A stretch of 22,315 nucleotides of DNA from Deltaproteobacteria bacterium. GTDB taxonomy: Bacteria; Desulfobacterota_D; UBA1144; Nemesobacterales; N074bin48. Positions 1-7,634 of the stretch are shown piece after piece (position 1 is the stretch's first letter; every line of letters begins with the position of its first letter). Both the position numbers and the translations under genes were made by a program. The stretch is taken from the NCBI GenBank assembly GCA_004356685.1, contig SMWS01000058.1, positions 1 to 22,315 of the forward strand. The letters are read 5' to 3'. Under the pieces are notes generated by a model. It did not search any database and was not told where the DNA came from. It worked only from the letters and a program-made list of their open reading frames with translations.

Positions 1-140
1 AGATGGTAATGCCTGGGGATAATATAAACGTGGAAGTGGAATTAATAACAGAAGTGGCAATGGAAGAGAAGTTGAGGTTTGCAATAAGAGAAGGCGGCAA
101 AACCGTAGGTGCTGGCGTTGTAACTAAAATTTTGGAGTGA
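1..140 (+). CDS. tuf: Elongation factor Tu, C-terminal end (partial)
   Basis: The last 45 codons of EF-Tu, the GTPase that delivers aminoacyl-tRNA to the ribosome. The frame entered at position 3 reads MVMPGDN at the start, then AMEEKLRFAIREGGKTVGAG and a terminal VVTKILE before TGA. This is the conserved final strand of domain 3. The 5' part lies outside the window. Its place just before rpsJ is the classic str/S10 junction, so fusA, rpsG and rpsL probably lie upstream. A 26-nt gap separates it from rpsJ. Confidence 0.97.
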   Translation, partial: MVMPGDNINVEVELITEVAMEEKLRFAIREGGKTVGAGVVTKILE

Positions 141-166
141 GGGGAAACTTAATCTAGAAAATTATT

Positions 167-487
167 ATGAATCAAGTCCCAAAAATTAGAATCAAACTGA
201 AATCTTTTGATCATAAACTGCTTGATAAATCTACTCTGGAGATAGTAGATACAGTCAAAAGAACTGGTGCCAGGATTGCTGGCCCTGTTCCTTTGCCAAC
301 AAGAATAAGTAGGTATTGTGTGCTAAGATCTCCGCATGTTGATAAGAATTCAAGAGAACATTTTGAAATAAGAACGCACAAAAGGCTGGTTGATATTTTA
401 GAGCCAATGCAGCAAACGATTGATGCTCTGATGAAGTTGGATTTGGCATCCGGAGTGGAAGTAGAAATTAAGTTAACAGGAAATTAA
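167..487 (+). CDS. rpsJ: 30S ribosomal protein S10 (uS10)
   Basis: S10 of the small-subunit head; in many bacteria it is also NusE, the partner of NusB/NusG in antitermination. The 106 residues match the usual length of about 103. Conserved blocks are KIRIKLKSFDHKLLD (residues 6–20), the RTGARIAGPVPLPT stretch (32–45) and the SREHFEIRTHKRL segment followed by LEPM. The ATG at 167 gives the normal N-terminus, though the nearest purine-rich stretch (aggggaaa, near 141) is too far upstream to be a good ribosome site. It is first of the S10 set and is followed by rplC after 5 nt. Confidence 0.98.
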   Translation: MNQVPKIRIKLKSFDHKLLDKSTLEIVDTVKRTGARIAGPVPLPTRISRYCVLRSPHVDKNSREHFEIRTHKRLVDILEPMQQTIDALMKLDLASGVEVEIKLTGN

Positions 488-492
488 AAAGG

Positions 493-1134
493 ATGATAGA
501 AGGTTTAATTGGTACAAAGAAAGGAATGACTGAGTTATTTTTAGATACTGGAGAAGTTGTTCCGTCTACAATTATTCAGGCGGGTCCTTGCTATGTCGTA
601 GATAAAAAGACGACTGAGAGAGATGGGTACAATTCTATTAAGCTTGGCTACGGAGAAATTAAGCCTCAACGATCTAATAAGCCAATGTCGGGGATATTTA
701 AAAAATCAGGCGTGCCACCTCTTGGTATATTAAAGGAGTTTAAGGTTAGAAACGAGCAATATGATAAATATAACACTGGAGATATTGTTACAGTTGAAGT
801 CTTTAGTGAAGGTGATCTGCTTGATGTAACATCTGTTAGTAAGGGTAAGGGTTTTGCAGGTGTTATGAAAAGACATGGATTCAGTGGTCAAAGAGATTCT
901 CACGGCGGAATGGCACATAGAAGGCCAGGATCTATAGGGCAGGCGTCTTTTCCTGCAAAAGTATGGAAGGGTCAAAAGATGCCAGGTCATTATGGGGCGA
1001 AAAAATTTACAATTCAGGGTTTAAAGGTAGTTAAGGTAGATAAAGAAAACAATATTGTTTTAGTGAAAGGCTCAGTTCCAGGGCCAAATGGATCTTGTGT
1101 TTATTTAAAACATACTGTAAAAGGAAGAGTCTGA
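493..1134 (+). CDS. rplC: 50S ribosomal protein L3 (uL3)
   Basis: L3 binds 23S rRNA domain VI early in large-subunit assembly and reaches toward the peptidyl-transferase centre. The 213-residue protein opens with the typical IGTKKGMT (6–13). It carries the conserved loop SHGGMAHRRPGSIGQAS (136–152), then KMPGHYG. The glutamine in GSIGQ falls at residue 150, the position methylated by PrmB in Escherichia coli, so the site is conserved; whether it is modified here cannot be seen. The ATG is only 5 nt past the rpsJ stop, with an AAAGG just in front. Confidence 0.98.
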   Translation: MIEGLIGTKKGMTELFLDTGEVVPSTIIQAGPCYVVDKKTTERDGYNSIKLGYGEIKPQRSNKPMSGIFKKSGVPPLGILKEFKVRNEQYDKYNTGDIVTVEVFSEGDLLDVTSVSKGKGFAGVMKRHGFSGQRDSHGGMAHRRPGSIGQASFPAKVWKGQKMPGHYGAKKFTIQGLKVVKVDKENNIVLVKGSVPGPNGSCVYLKHTVKGRV

Positions 1135-1147
1135 GGTGTTAGTTTAA

Positions 1148-1765
1148 ATGATAGACGTATATGATATAAAAAAGAATAAAATAAATGAAATAGAGCTTGA
1201 GCCGGCCGTATTTAATGCTGATGTTAACCGGGATGTTATATATCGTGTAATTAACTGGCAGCTTGCAAAAAAAAGGTCGGGAACGGCCTGTACTAAAACC
1301 AGGGGTGAAGTAAGCGGTGGTGGTGCTAAGCCATGGAAGCAAAAGCATACGGGAAGAGCTAGAGCCGGTAGCAACAGGTCGCCTATATGGAGAAAAGGAG
1401 GGGTTGTTTTTGGCCCTAAACCTAAAGACTGGTCTTTTTCGCTACCTAAAAAAGTAAGGAGAAAAGCTCTTCTTTCAGCACTCTCCCATGTTCAGAACGA
1501 AAAAGGGGTTATAGTGCTGGGAGATTTACAAATATCTGAAATTAAAACTAAAAATGTATCTGCGATGATGGAGCTGTTTGAGATTAAAAGTGCGCTTGTT
1601 ATCGATACGCAAAATTATGATATATTAAAAAAATCATCCAGAAATCTTGCAAATGTTAAAGTATTAAAACCTGAAGGACTTAATGTGTATGATATTTTAA
1701 AATTTAAGAATATTGTTTTTACTGTTGATTCTCTAACTAAAATTCAAGAGGTGTTAAAGCATTGA
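1148..1765 (+). CDS. rplD: 50S ribosomal protein L4 (uL4)
   Basis: L4 is an early-assembly protein whose loop lines the nascent-peptide exit tunnel; in Enterobacteria it also represses the S10 operon. The 205-residue length is normal. The tunnel loop is clear: GGGAKPWKQKHTGRARAG then RSPIWRKGGVVFGPKP. A GAGGTG ribosome site overlaps the rplC stop (1133–1138), 9 nt before the ATG, suggesting coupled translation. The last codons contain the start signals of rplW. Any E. coli-style leader control would lie upstream of rpsJ and is not visible here. Confidence 0.98.
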   Translation: MIDVYDIKKNKINEIELEPAVFNADVNRDVIYRVINWQLAKKRSGTACTKTRGEVSGGGAKPWKQKHTGRARAGSNRSPIWRKGGVVFGPKPKDWSFSLPKKVRRKALLSALSHVQNEKGVIVLGDLQISEIKTKNVSAMMELFEIKSALVIDTQNYDILKKSSRNLANVKVLKPEGLNVYDILKFKNIVFTVDSLTKIQEVLKH

Positions 1766-2049
1766 ATCATCCTACAGAAATAATTAAAAAACCACTTATT
1801 ACTGAAAAGTCATCTATGGTAAAAGAGGCGGGATGGTACCTTTTTTCTGTTGATAAAAGATCAAACAAAATAGAAATCAAAAAAGCTGTCGAAAAACTAT
1901 TTAAAGTGAAGGTAGATAAAGTAAGAACTTCAATAAAACCTGGTAAAAATGTCAAAAAATATGGCAGGGCTATTGGAAGGACGTCTTCGGTAAAGAAGGC
2001 TTATGTGAAACTTAAAGAAGGGGAAATTGAATTTTTTGAGGGTGTATAA
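1762..2049 (+). CDS. rplW: 50S ribosomal protein L23 (uL23)
   Basis: L23 sits at the tunnel exit and is the docking site for trigger factor and SRP. The 95 residues contain the typical IIKKPLITEKSS start (7–18), YLFSVDKRSNKIEIKKAVE, and a VNTxxxxGKxKR-like region (VRTSIKPGKNVKKYGR). The start is TTG at 1762, overlapping the rplD stop by 4 nt (TTGA). A GAGGTG site inside rplD (1748–1753) lies 8 nt upstream, which supports this start and coupling to L4. Confidence 0.97.
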   Translation: MNHPTEIIKKPLITEKSSMVKEAGWYLFSVDKRSNKIEIKKAVEKLFKVKVDKVRTSIKPGKNVKKYGRAIGRTSSVKKAYVKLKEGEIEFFEGV

Positions 2050-2054
2050 CACAA

Positions 2055-2897
2055 ATGGCGATAAAAAAATATAAACCTACATCTGCTGGTAGAAGATTTA
2101 TGACTGTATCCGACTATTCGGATATTACTACGAAAAAAAGTCATAAACCTCTTACTATAAAACTAAAGAAAACGGGTGGTAGAAACACCGATGGAAGGAT
2201 TTCTGTACGGCATAGGGGCGGAGGCAATAAAAAGCTCTACAGGATAATAGATTTTAAAAGAGATAAGATTGATATACCGGCAAGAGTTAGTTCCATTGAG
2301 TATGATCCCTACAGGACATCCAGAATTGCGCTACTTGTATATAAAGACGGAGAAAAAAGATATATAACGCTACCCGATGGACTAAATGTTGGTGATGAGG
2401 TTGTAAGTGGAAATGATGTGGAAATTAAAACTGGAAACTCTCTCCCACTTAGAAGGATTCCAGATGGTACGACGATTCACAATATAGAACTTAAACCAGG
2501 AACCGGTGCAAAACTTGCACGATCTGCAGGAACTAGTGCGCAGATTATGGGGAAAGAGCAAAAATATGCACAGATAAAACTGTCGTCTGGCGAAATAAGG
2601 TTTGTCCCTATAGGTTGTAGAGCAACTATTGGCAGGGTAGGCAATACAGATCATGAGCTGATAGTTTTGGGAAAAGCAGGAAGAAATAGGAATAGAGGTA
2701 AAAGACCGCATGTGAGAGGGGTTGCTATGAACCCGGTTGATCATCCGCATGGAGGTGGAGAGGGCAGAGCTAGCAAAGGAAATCCTCATCCTGTTTCACC
2801 TTGGGGATGGATAACTATTGGATACAAAACAAGGAATAATAAAAGAACTGATAAGATGATACTTAAGAGAAGAAGAATTGGATATGGTATGGATTGA
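2055..2897 (+). CDS. rplB: 50S ribosomal protein L2 (uL2)
   Basis: L2 is a primary 23S rRNA binder needed for subunit joining and peptidyl-transferase activity. The 280-residue protein opens with the normal MAIKKYKPTSAGRR. The hallmark segment MNPVDHPHGGGEGR is at 225–238 with His230 and His232, matching the essential histidine region of the family. It ends in the usual basic tail KRRRIGYGMD. A GAGGGTG site lies about 10 nt before the ATG, inside the end of rplW. Nothing unusual is seen. Confidence 0.98.
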   Translation: MAIKKYKPTSAGRRFMTVSDYSDITTKKSHKPLTIKLKKTGGRNTDGRISVRHRGGGNKKLYRIIDFKRDKIDIPARVSSIEYDPYRTSRIALLVYKDGEKRYITLPDGLNVGDEVVSGNDVEIKTGNSLPLRRIPDGTTIHNIELKPGTGAKLARSAGTSAQIMGKEQKYAQIKLSSGEIRFVPIGCRATIGRVGNTDHELIVLGKAGRNRNRGKRPHVRGVAMNPVDHPHGGGEGRASKGNPHPVSPWGWITIGYKTRNNKRTDKMILKRRRIGYGMD

Positions 2898-2910
2898 TTG
2901 AGGAGATATT

Positions 2911-3195
2911 ATGGGAAGATCTAGTAAAAAAGGGCCTTTTGTAGACCCTAAACTATTAAAAAAAATTGAAAAAGCAAAAGAAACTTCGGATCAGAAAGTT
3001 ATAAAGACTTGGTCCAGAGCTTCAATGATAACTCCAGATATGATAGGGCTAACTTTTGCAGTTTATAATGGAAGAAAATTTATTCCTGTATATGTAACTG
3101 AACATATGGTTGCACATAAGCTCGGTGAATTTTCTCCTACACGTACCTTTCATAGTCATGCAGGCGGGGATAAAAAAAGTAAAATTAGAAGATAA
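2911..3195 (+). CDS. rpsS: 30S ribosomal protein S19 (uS19)
   Basis: S19 binds the 16S rRNA head with S13 and contacts A-site tRNA. The 94-residue length is standard. It opens MGRSSKKGPFVDPKL and contains TWSRASMITPDMIGLTFAVYNG, with the HKLGEFSPTRTFHSHAG motif near the C-terminus. A strong GAGGAG ribosome site at 2900–2905 precedes the ATG after the 13-nt gap from rplB. Confidence 0.98.
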   Translation: MGRSSKKGPFVDPKLLKKIEKAKETSDQKVIKTWSRASMITPDMIGLTFAVYNGRKFIPVYVTEHMVAHKLGEFSPTRTFHSHAGGDKKSKIRR

Positions 3196-3217
3196 TCTAT
3201 TAGCATAGAGAAATATT

Positions 3218-3556
3218 ATGGTATCGAGCGCTACTCTTAAATTTGCAAGAATGTCACCAAAAAAAACTAAGATCATATTAGATGAGATTAGGGGAAAAGG
3301 GGTTGAGGAGAGCTTCGCAAAGTTATCTCTTATAAATAGAAATGCTTCTAAAGTGATTTCTAAACTTCTAAAATCTGCTGTGGCAAATGCTTCTGAAAAA
3401 GGTCACGGTGATACCGACAGCCTCTATATTAAAGAAGTTTATGTAAATAAGGGCCCTGTTATTAAACGCATAAGACCAAGGGCAATGGGAAGAGCATTTA
3501 GCATAAGAAAGAAAATGAGTCATGTGAAAATTGTTTTAGAAGAAAGGGGGTTATGA
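3218..3556 (+). CDS. rplV: 50S ribosomal protein L22 (uL22)
   Basis: L22 contacts all 23S rRNA domains, and its beta-hairpin lines the exit tunnel opposite L4. The 112 residues show the typical ATLKFARMSPKKTKIILDEIRG start and the hairpin segment KGPVIKRIRPRAMGRAFSIRKK (about 78–99), where macrolide-resistance changes map in other bacteria. The ribosome site is weak (AGAG). A strong AAAGGGGG near its 3' end (3543–3550) serves the next gene, rpsC. Confidence 0.98.
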   Translation: MVSSATLKFARMSPKKTKIILDEIRGKGVEESFAKLSLINRNASKVISKLLKSAVANASEKGHGDTDSLYIKEVYVNKGPVIKRIRPRAMGRAFSIRKKMSHVKIVLEERGL

Positions 3557-3557
3557 T

Positions 3558-4217
3558 TTGGGTCAGAAAGTATGTCCAATAGGACTTAGAATAGGAATAA
3601 CAAAAAGTTGGGACTCAAAGTGGTTTGCAGAAAAGAAGCAATATACAAAGCTGCTCCATGAGGACTTAAAGATAAGAGATCTGATTAAAAAGCAGTTTTA
3701 TCAGGCGGGAGTATCAAAAATAGAGCTTGAAAGAGCGGCCTCAGAAAGAGTGAGGGTAGTAATATTTTGTTCCAGGCCTGGCATGATAATTGGTAGAAAA
3801 GGGCAGGAAATTGAAATTCTAAGAAAGCAACTAGGAAAGATGACAGATAAGGATATTTATTTAGATATTCGTGAGGTTAAAAGACCAGAGCTCGATGCTC
3901 AGCTGGTTGCTGAAAATGTTGCTCTGCAGCTACAAAGAAGAGTTGCCTATAGAAGGGCTATGAAAAGATCGATGTCATCATCGCAAAGACTTGGAGCAAT
4001 AGGGATCAAAATCATGGTTTCCGGCAGACTGGGTGGAGCTGAGATTGCACGTAAAGAATGGTATAGAGAGGGCAGGGTGCCTCTTACAACTCTTAGAGCT
4101 GATATTGATTATGGCTTGGCAGAGGCAAAAACGACTTATGGAATGATAGGAATAAAAGTGTGGATTTTTAAAGGCGAGGTTCTAGAAAAAAAGGCTAACA
4201 GGCCGCAGGTATCGTAG
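3558..4217 (+). CDS. rpsC: 30S ribosomal protein S3 (uS3)
   Basis: S3 lies at the mRNA entry tunnel and contributes to helicase activity with S4 and S5. The 219-residue protein starts MGQKVCPIGLRIGI. It has a KH RNA-binding domain with the GxxG loop G79-R80-K81-G82, and the C-terminal domain with ARKEWYREGRVPLTTLRADI followed by DYG. The start is TTG at 3558, 1 nt past the rplV stop and 7 nt after the AAAGGGGG site at 3543–3550, so translation looks tightly coupled to L22. Confidence 0.98.
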   Translation: MGQKVCPIGLRIGITKSWDSKWFAEKKQYTKLLHEDLKIRDLIKKQFYQAGVSKIELERAASERVRVVIFCSRPGMIIGRKGQEIEILRKQLGKMTDKDIYLDIREVKRPELDAQLVAENVALQLQRRVAYRRAMKRSMSSSQRLGAIGIKIMVSGRLGGAEIARKEWYREGRVPLTTLRADIDYGLAEAKTTYGMIGIKVWIFKGEVLEKKANRPQVS

Positions 4218-4235
4218 GCTAAAGTGGAGTATTGA

Positions 4236-4661
4236 ATGTTACAACCGTCGAGAACTAAGTATAGAAAACAATTTAAAGGAAGACTGAGAGGCAAAGCAAC
4301 AAAAGGCGCTTCACTTGCATTTGGTGATTTTGGCCTCCAGGCGCTTGAGTGCGGAATGATTTCGTCAAGGCAAATAGAGGCTGCAAGAATAGCAATCACA
4401 AGACATGTAAAAAGAGGAGCCAAGCTTTGGATAAGGATTTTTCCTCATAAGCCAATTACGAAAAAACCTGCTGAAACAAGAATGGGTAAAGGCAAGGGTG
4501 ACGTAGACGGCTATGTTGCACCAGTTAAAAAGGGCACGATGCTTTATGAAATAAGTGGCCTGTCGGATGAGCTTGCTAAAGAAGCATTCAGACTAGCATC
4601 TCATAAGCTTTCAGTACAAACAAGATTGGTTAAGAGAGAAGAAGGAATAAGTATAAGATGA
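4236..4661 (+). CDS. rplP: 50S ribosomal protein L16 (uL16)
   Basis: L16 organises the A-site side of the peptidyl-transferase centre and joins late in 50S assembly. The 141 residues begin MLQPSRTKYRKQFKGRLRG, the family signature, and include RIFPHKPITKKPAETRMGKGKG. A GTGGAG ribosome site precedes the ATG. The end overlaps rpmC by 4 nt (ATGA). Confidence 0.98.
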   Translation: MLQPSRTKYRKQFKGRLRGKATKGASLAFGDFGLQALECGMISSRQIEAARIAITRHVKRGAKLWIRIFPHKPITKKPAETRMGKGKGDVDGYVAPVKKGTMLYEISGLSDELAKEAFRLASHKLSVQTRLVKREEGISIR

Positions 4662-4870
4662 AAACAAGCGAAATTAGAAATTTAAATGATGATCAGATAG
4701 TTAAAAAGATCGAGGAATCAAGACAGGAATTGTTTAATTTAAGAGTACAGGTTTCTACGCAGCAGTTAACCAAGGTAACTGAAATAAGCAGAGTTAGAAA
4801 ATTGATAGCAAGACTCAGAACTATACTTAAAGAGAATCAACTGAGGGATAGGAGTAAAGAAATTGCCTAG
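4658..4870 (+). CDS. rpmC: 50S ribosomal protein L29 (uL29)
   Basis: L29 is a small two-helix protein at the tunnel exit beside L23. The 70 residues match the family: ELFNLRVQVSTQQLTKVTEI in the middle and RKLIARLRTILKE after it. It overlaps rplP by 4 nt and rpsQ by 8 nt, so this stretch is a chain of coupled starts (L16–L29–S17–L14). Confidence 0.97.
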   Translation: MKTSEIRNLNDDQIVKKIEESRQELFNLRVQVSTQQLTKVTEISRVRKLIARLRTILKENQLRDRSKEIA

Positions 4871-5174
4871 AGGAAAAGCTAGAACAAGAATAGGTGTTGT
4901 AAAAAGCAATAAAATGGATCAAACCGTTGTTGTTGAAATTGTAACTACGGTTAAACATAGACAATATACAAAACCGATAAAAAGGTCTTCTACATTTAAA
5001 GCTCACGATAAAGAAAATAAGTGTAGCGTTGGTGATAAAGTACTTATTATTGAATCAAAACCAATCAGTAAGACTAAGAGATGGCGGGTGAGTCAAATAA
5101 TAGAGCAGCAGGTATCTGTCGATCTTGAAATTAAAGACGAAAACGCCTCAGTAATAAGCGGAGAAGATAAATGA
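4863..5174 (+). CDS. rpsQ: 30S ribosomal protein S17 (uS17), with C-terminal extension
   Basis: S17 is a primary 16S rRNA binder in the lower body of the 30S. The core matches well: IGVVKSNKMDQTVVVEI near the N-terminus, then HRQYTKPIKRSSTFKAHDK, and the end of the fold at SKTKRWRV (about 68–77). About 25 further, mostly acidic residues follow, giving 103 against a usual 80–90. The start is TTG at 4863, with GGAG at 4851–4854, 8 nt upstream and inside rpmC; it overlaps rpmC by 8 nt. The gene ends in an ATGA overlap with rplN. Confidence 0.96.
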   Translation: MPRGKARTRIGVVKSNKMDQTVVVEIVTTVKHRQYTKPIKRSSTFKAHDKENKCSVGDKVLIIESKPISKTKRWRVSQIIEQQVSVDLEIKDENASVISGEDK

Positions 5175-5539
5175 TTTATCATCATACGATTTTGGGTGCA
5201 GCAGATAACAGTGGAGCTAAAAATCTGTTTTGCATTAAGGTATTGGGCGGGTCTTCAAGGAAATTTGCGAGGATCGGTGATGTAATTGTCGTATCTGTTA
5301 AAGAAGCCATTCCTAACTCCAAAGTAGAAAAAGGGACTGTGCAGCGTGCAGTAGTTGTAAGAACGAGAAAAGAACAAAGAAGAGAAGACGGTTCATATGT
5401 GAGGTTTGATGATAATGCGGCAGTGCTCATAACAAAAGATATGGAGCCAATAGGAACACGTGTTTTTGGACCTATTGCTAGAGAACTTCGCAACAAAGGG
5501 TTTATGAAAATTATTTCACTTGCGCCGGAGGTTGTTTAG
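5171..5539 (+). CDS. rplN: 50S ribosomal protein L14 (uL14)
   Basis: L14 forms intersubunit bridges and is the docking site of the silencing factor RsfS. The 122 residues are the normal length. Typical blocks are AADNSGAKNLFCIKVLGGS (10–28), VRTRKEQRREDGSYVRFDDNA in the middle and RVFGPIARELRNKGFMKI near the end. The N-terminus, MIYHHTILG, is slightly unusual (MIQxxT is common). The last codons contain the ribosome site for rplX (GGAGG, 5527–5531). Confidence 0.98.
   Translation: MIYHHTILGAADNSGAKNLFCIKVLGGSSRKFARIGDVIVVSVKEAIPNSKVEKGTVQRAVVVRTRKEQRREDGSYVRFDDNAAVLITKDMEPIGTRVFGPIARELRNKGFMKIISLAPEVV
5527..5531 (+). promoter_or_regulatory. Ribosome binding site deciding the rplX start
   Basis: GGAGG lies inside the last codons of rplN, 9 nt before a TTG at 5541. 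An upstream in-frame TTG at 5520 would lie before this site, would overlap rplN by 20 nt, and would add MRRRLFR, which the L24 family does not have. The site therefore favours 5541. Confidence 0.75.
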
Positions 5540-5540
5540 A

Positions 5541-5885
5541 TTGAAAAGTAACGCACTAAAAAAGAGTTCTTTACACATAAAATCGGGCGATACTGTTTAT
5601 ATCATTTCTGGAAAAGAAAAAGGTAAAACAGGTAAAGTCTTAAGAATAGTGAAAGGAAAAAATAAAGCAATTGTAGAGAAGTTAAACATGGCAAAGAAAC
5701 ATTCGAAACCTACTCAGAAAAGTCCCAAAGGTGGGATAAACGAGATCGAAATGGGAATAGATGTTTCTAATATGCTTCTGTACTGTACCAAATGTGCTAA
5801 GCCGTCCAGGGCTGGAAATAGGATTTTGGAAAATGGTGAGAAAATAAGGTACTGCAAAAAATGTGAAGAGGAGTTTAAAGCCTAA
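5541..5885 (+). CDS. rplX: 50S ribosomal protein L24 (uL24), zinc-ribbon form
   Basis: L24 is an assembly initiator of the 50S subunit. With the chosen TTG start it has 114 residues. The KOW motif region SGDTVYIISGKEKGKTGKVL (15–34) is clear, followed by the KPTQKSPKGGINEIE segment. The C-terminus carries a four-cysteine ribbon: C82, C85, C105 and C108 (YCTKC…YCKKC). This form is common outside Gammaproteobacteria. A longer reading from 5520 is possible but lacks a ribosome site. The stop overlaps the rplE ATG by 1 nt (TAATG). Confidence 0.96.
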   Translation: MKSNALKKSSLHIKSGDTVYIISGKEKGKTGKVLRIVKGKNKAIVEKLNMAKKHSKPTQKSPKGGINEIEMGIDVSNMLLYCTKCAKPSRAGNRILENGEKIRYCKKCEEEFKA

Positions 5886-6439
5886 TGCCTGCAAGATTAA
5901 AAACTCATTATCTAAAAAAAGTTGTTCCTCTGCTAATGGAAAAATTTAACTATAAAAACATTATGCAGGTGCCCAAAATTCATAAAATAGTTTTAAATAT
6001 GGGACTTGGGAAACTGAGCGAAGCCGGTAAAGATTATAAGCTTATTGAAGATGCAGCTGGAGAGCTTACATTAATCGTAGGTCAAAAATCAGTTATAACA
6101 AGAGCAAAAAACTCCATAGCTGGTTTTAAGCTTAGAGAAAAATCTGCTGTTGGGTGTATGGTTACACTGAGGGGAGCTAGAATGTATGAATTTTTAGACA
6201 GGCTTATAAGCATAGCTCTTCCACGAGTAAGAGATTTTAGGGGGACTTCAGCAAAGGCCTTTGATGGTAATGGAAATTATACGCTAGGGCTTCGTGACCA
6301 GACTATATTCCCTGAAATAGATTATAACAAAGTTGAAAAAACCAAAGGGATGAACATTTCTATAATAACTACGGCAAGTACTGATGAACAAGCAAAAGAA
6401 CTGTTAATGGGTATGGGTATGCCGCTTACAAAACAGTAA
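5885..6439 (+). CDS. rplE: 50S ribosomal protein L5 (uL5)
   Basis: L5 binds 5S rRNA and forms the central-protuberance bridge to S13. The 184 residues are near the usual 179. Conserved segments include VPKIHKIVLNMGLG (29–42), RVRDFRGTSAKAFDGNGNYT, the following LGLRDQTIFPEIDY and KTKGMNISIITTASTDEQAKE. The ATG shares one base with the rplX stop (TAATG), so it probably relies on coupled termination and reinitiation. Confidence 0.98.
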   Translation: MPARLKTHYLKKVVPLLMEKFNYKNIMQVPKIHKIVLNMGLGKLSEAGKDYKLIEDAAGELTLIVGQKSVITRAKNSIAGFKLREKSAVGCMVTLRGARMYEFLDRLISIALPRVRDFRGTSAKAFDGNGNYTLGLRDQTIFPEIDYNKVEKTKGMNISIITTASTDEQAKELLMGMGMPLTKQ

Positions 6440-6452
6440 AGAAGAGGTTGAA

Positions 6453-6638
6453 ATGACACGAAAAGCACTAATTGAAAAATCCAATAAAGAGCCTAAGTAT
6501 AAAGTAAGGGCAAAGAACAGGTGTCCGCTATGTGGAAGGCCTAGGGCATTTATGAGAAAGTTTGGAATGTGCAGGCTGTGTTTTAGAAAATTAGCAAGTT
6601 TTGGAAAGCTTCCCGGGGTAAAAAAAGCTAGCTGGTGA
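6453..6638 (+). CDS. rpsN: 30S ribosomal protein S14, zinc-binding short form (uS14 type Z)
   Basis: S14 sits in the 30S head beside S3 and S10. The 61-residue length and the pair CPLC…CRLC (C24, C27, C40, C43) define the short, zinc-binding paralogue rather than the ~100-residue zinc-free form. It ends in the typical GKLPGVKKASW. A GAAGAGG stretch precedes the ATG. The zinc form is usual in Gram-positives, Deltaproteobacteria and many uncultured phyla. Confidence 0.98.
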   Translation: MTRKALIEKSNKEPKYKVRAKNRCPLCGRPRAFMRKFGMCRLCFRKLASFGKLPGVKKASW

Positions 6639-6665
6639 ACTTTAGAAAATTAGAGGGGTTTTAAA

Positions 6666-7061
6666 ATGACTGATCCTATAGCAGATATGCTTACAAGAAT
6701 TAGAAATGCAATTATTGCAAGACACAGTAGTGTTAGAATTCCTAATTCACAAATCAAGGTTGAGGTTTTGAGAGTCTTAAAAGAGGAAGGATATATAAAA
6801 AACTGTAAGGCAAGTGAAGAAAACAATTTTAAAGTAATTGACGTAGATTTGAAATATTATGGTGCTAAGAAAGAATCGGTAGTAAAGAAGCTGAAAAGAG
6901 TAAGCAAACCCGGTAGAAGGGTTTATGTAAAAAGTGTAGATATTCCTAGAGTAAGGGGTGGTCTTGGTATTTCTATAATTTCTACTTCAAGAGGAATAAT
7001 GTCAGGCAAAAATGCCAGAGAGCAGGGGCTTGGTGGAGAGTTTATCTGTACGGTAATGTGA
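6666..7061 (+). CDS. rpsH: 30S ribosomal protein S8 (uS8)
   Basis: S8 is a central-domain 16S rRNA binder; in Escherichia coli it also represses spc operon translation at rplE. The 131 residues open MTDPIADMLTRIRNAI and end with the hallmark STSRGIMSGKNAREQGLGGE followed by FICTVM. A GAGGGG site (about 6653–6658) precedes the ATG. No S8-like rRNA mimic could be identified by eye near rplE. Confidence 0.98.
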   Translation: MTDPIADMLTRIRNAIIARHSSVRIPNSQIKVEVLRVLKEEGYIKNCKASEENNFKVIDVDLKYYGAKKESVVKKLKRVSKPGRRVYVKSVDIPRVRGGLGISIISTSRGIMSGKNAREQGLGGEFICTVM

Positions 7062-7070
7062 GGTTTATTT

Positions 7071-7625
7071 ATGTCAAGAATTGGAAATAATCCTATAAAT
7101 ATTCAAGATGGCGTTAAAGTCGAATTTAAAGACGGAGTAGTCAAAGTTTCCGGACCTAAGGGTAATTTGTCAAAGTCATTTTCGAAAGTTATTAAAACAA
7201 AGCTGCAAGATGGGAAAATTATTGTTGAGAGAGAAAATGAAGATAAGAAAACCAAAGCACTCCATGGTTTGACGAGATCTCTGCTAGCTAATATGGTTAA
7301 AGGTGTATCGGAAGGATTTATGAAAACCCTTGATATAGTTGGAATAGGTTATAAAGCGGAAGCAGTTGGCAAAAATGGAGTGAAATTTACTCTTGGTTAT
7401 TCAAACCCTATAGATTTCAATTTGCCGGATGGAGTTTCTGCTGTAGTTGAAGAAAGGGGAACAAGGGTGATTTTAAGCGGGATAGATAAAGAGATTGTAG
7501 GGCAGACTGCTGCTAAGATGAGAGCGCTTAGAAAGCCCGATGCTTATAAGGGCAAAGGTGTTAGGTACTTGGGAGAACAACCAAGACTGAAACCTGGAAA
7601 ATCGGGAATTAAGAGTGGGGCTTAA
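7071..7625 (+). CDS. rplF: 50S ribosomal protein L6 (uL6)
   Basis: L6 lies near the sarcin–ricin loop and the elongation-factor site. The 184 residues show the two tandem L6 folds: MSRIGNNPINIQDGVKVE with VKVSGPKGNLSKSF in the first, and VGIGYKAEAVGKNGVKFTLG in the second. It ends with YKGKGVRYLGEQPRLKPGKS. A tandem in-frame stop (TAATAA) closes the gene just before an A-tract leading to rplR. Confidence 0.98.
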   Translation: MSRIGNNPINIQDGVKVEFKDGVVKVSGPKGNLSKSFSKVIKTKLQDGKIIVERENEDKKTKALHGLTRSLLANMVKGVSEGFMKTLDIVGIGYKAEAVGKNGVKFTLGYSNPIDFNLPDGVSAVVEERGTRVILSGIDKEIVGQTAAKMRALRKPDAYKGKGVRYLGEQPRLKPGKSGIKSGA

Positions 7626-7634
7626 TAAAAAAAA

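Noticed and set aside
2382..2789. A 135-codon – strand frame opposite rplB
   Set aside because: The + strand encodes a complete, highly conserved L2; the antisense product has no recognisable features.
5520..5540. A longer rplX starting at TTG 5520
   Set aside because: The added residues are not typical of L24, the start would lie upstream of the GGAGG site, and it would overlap rplN by 20 nt.
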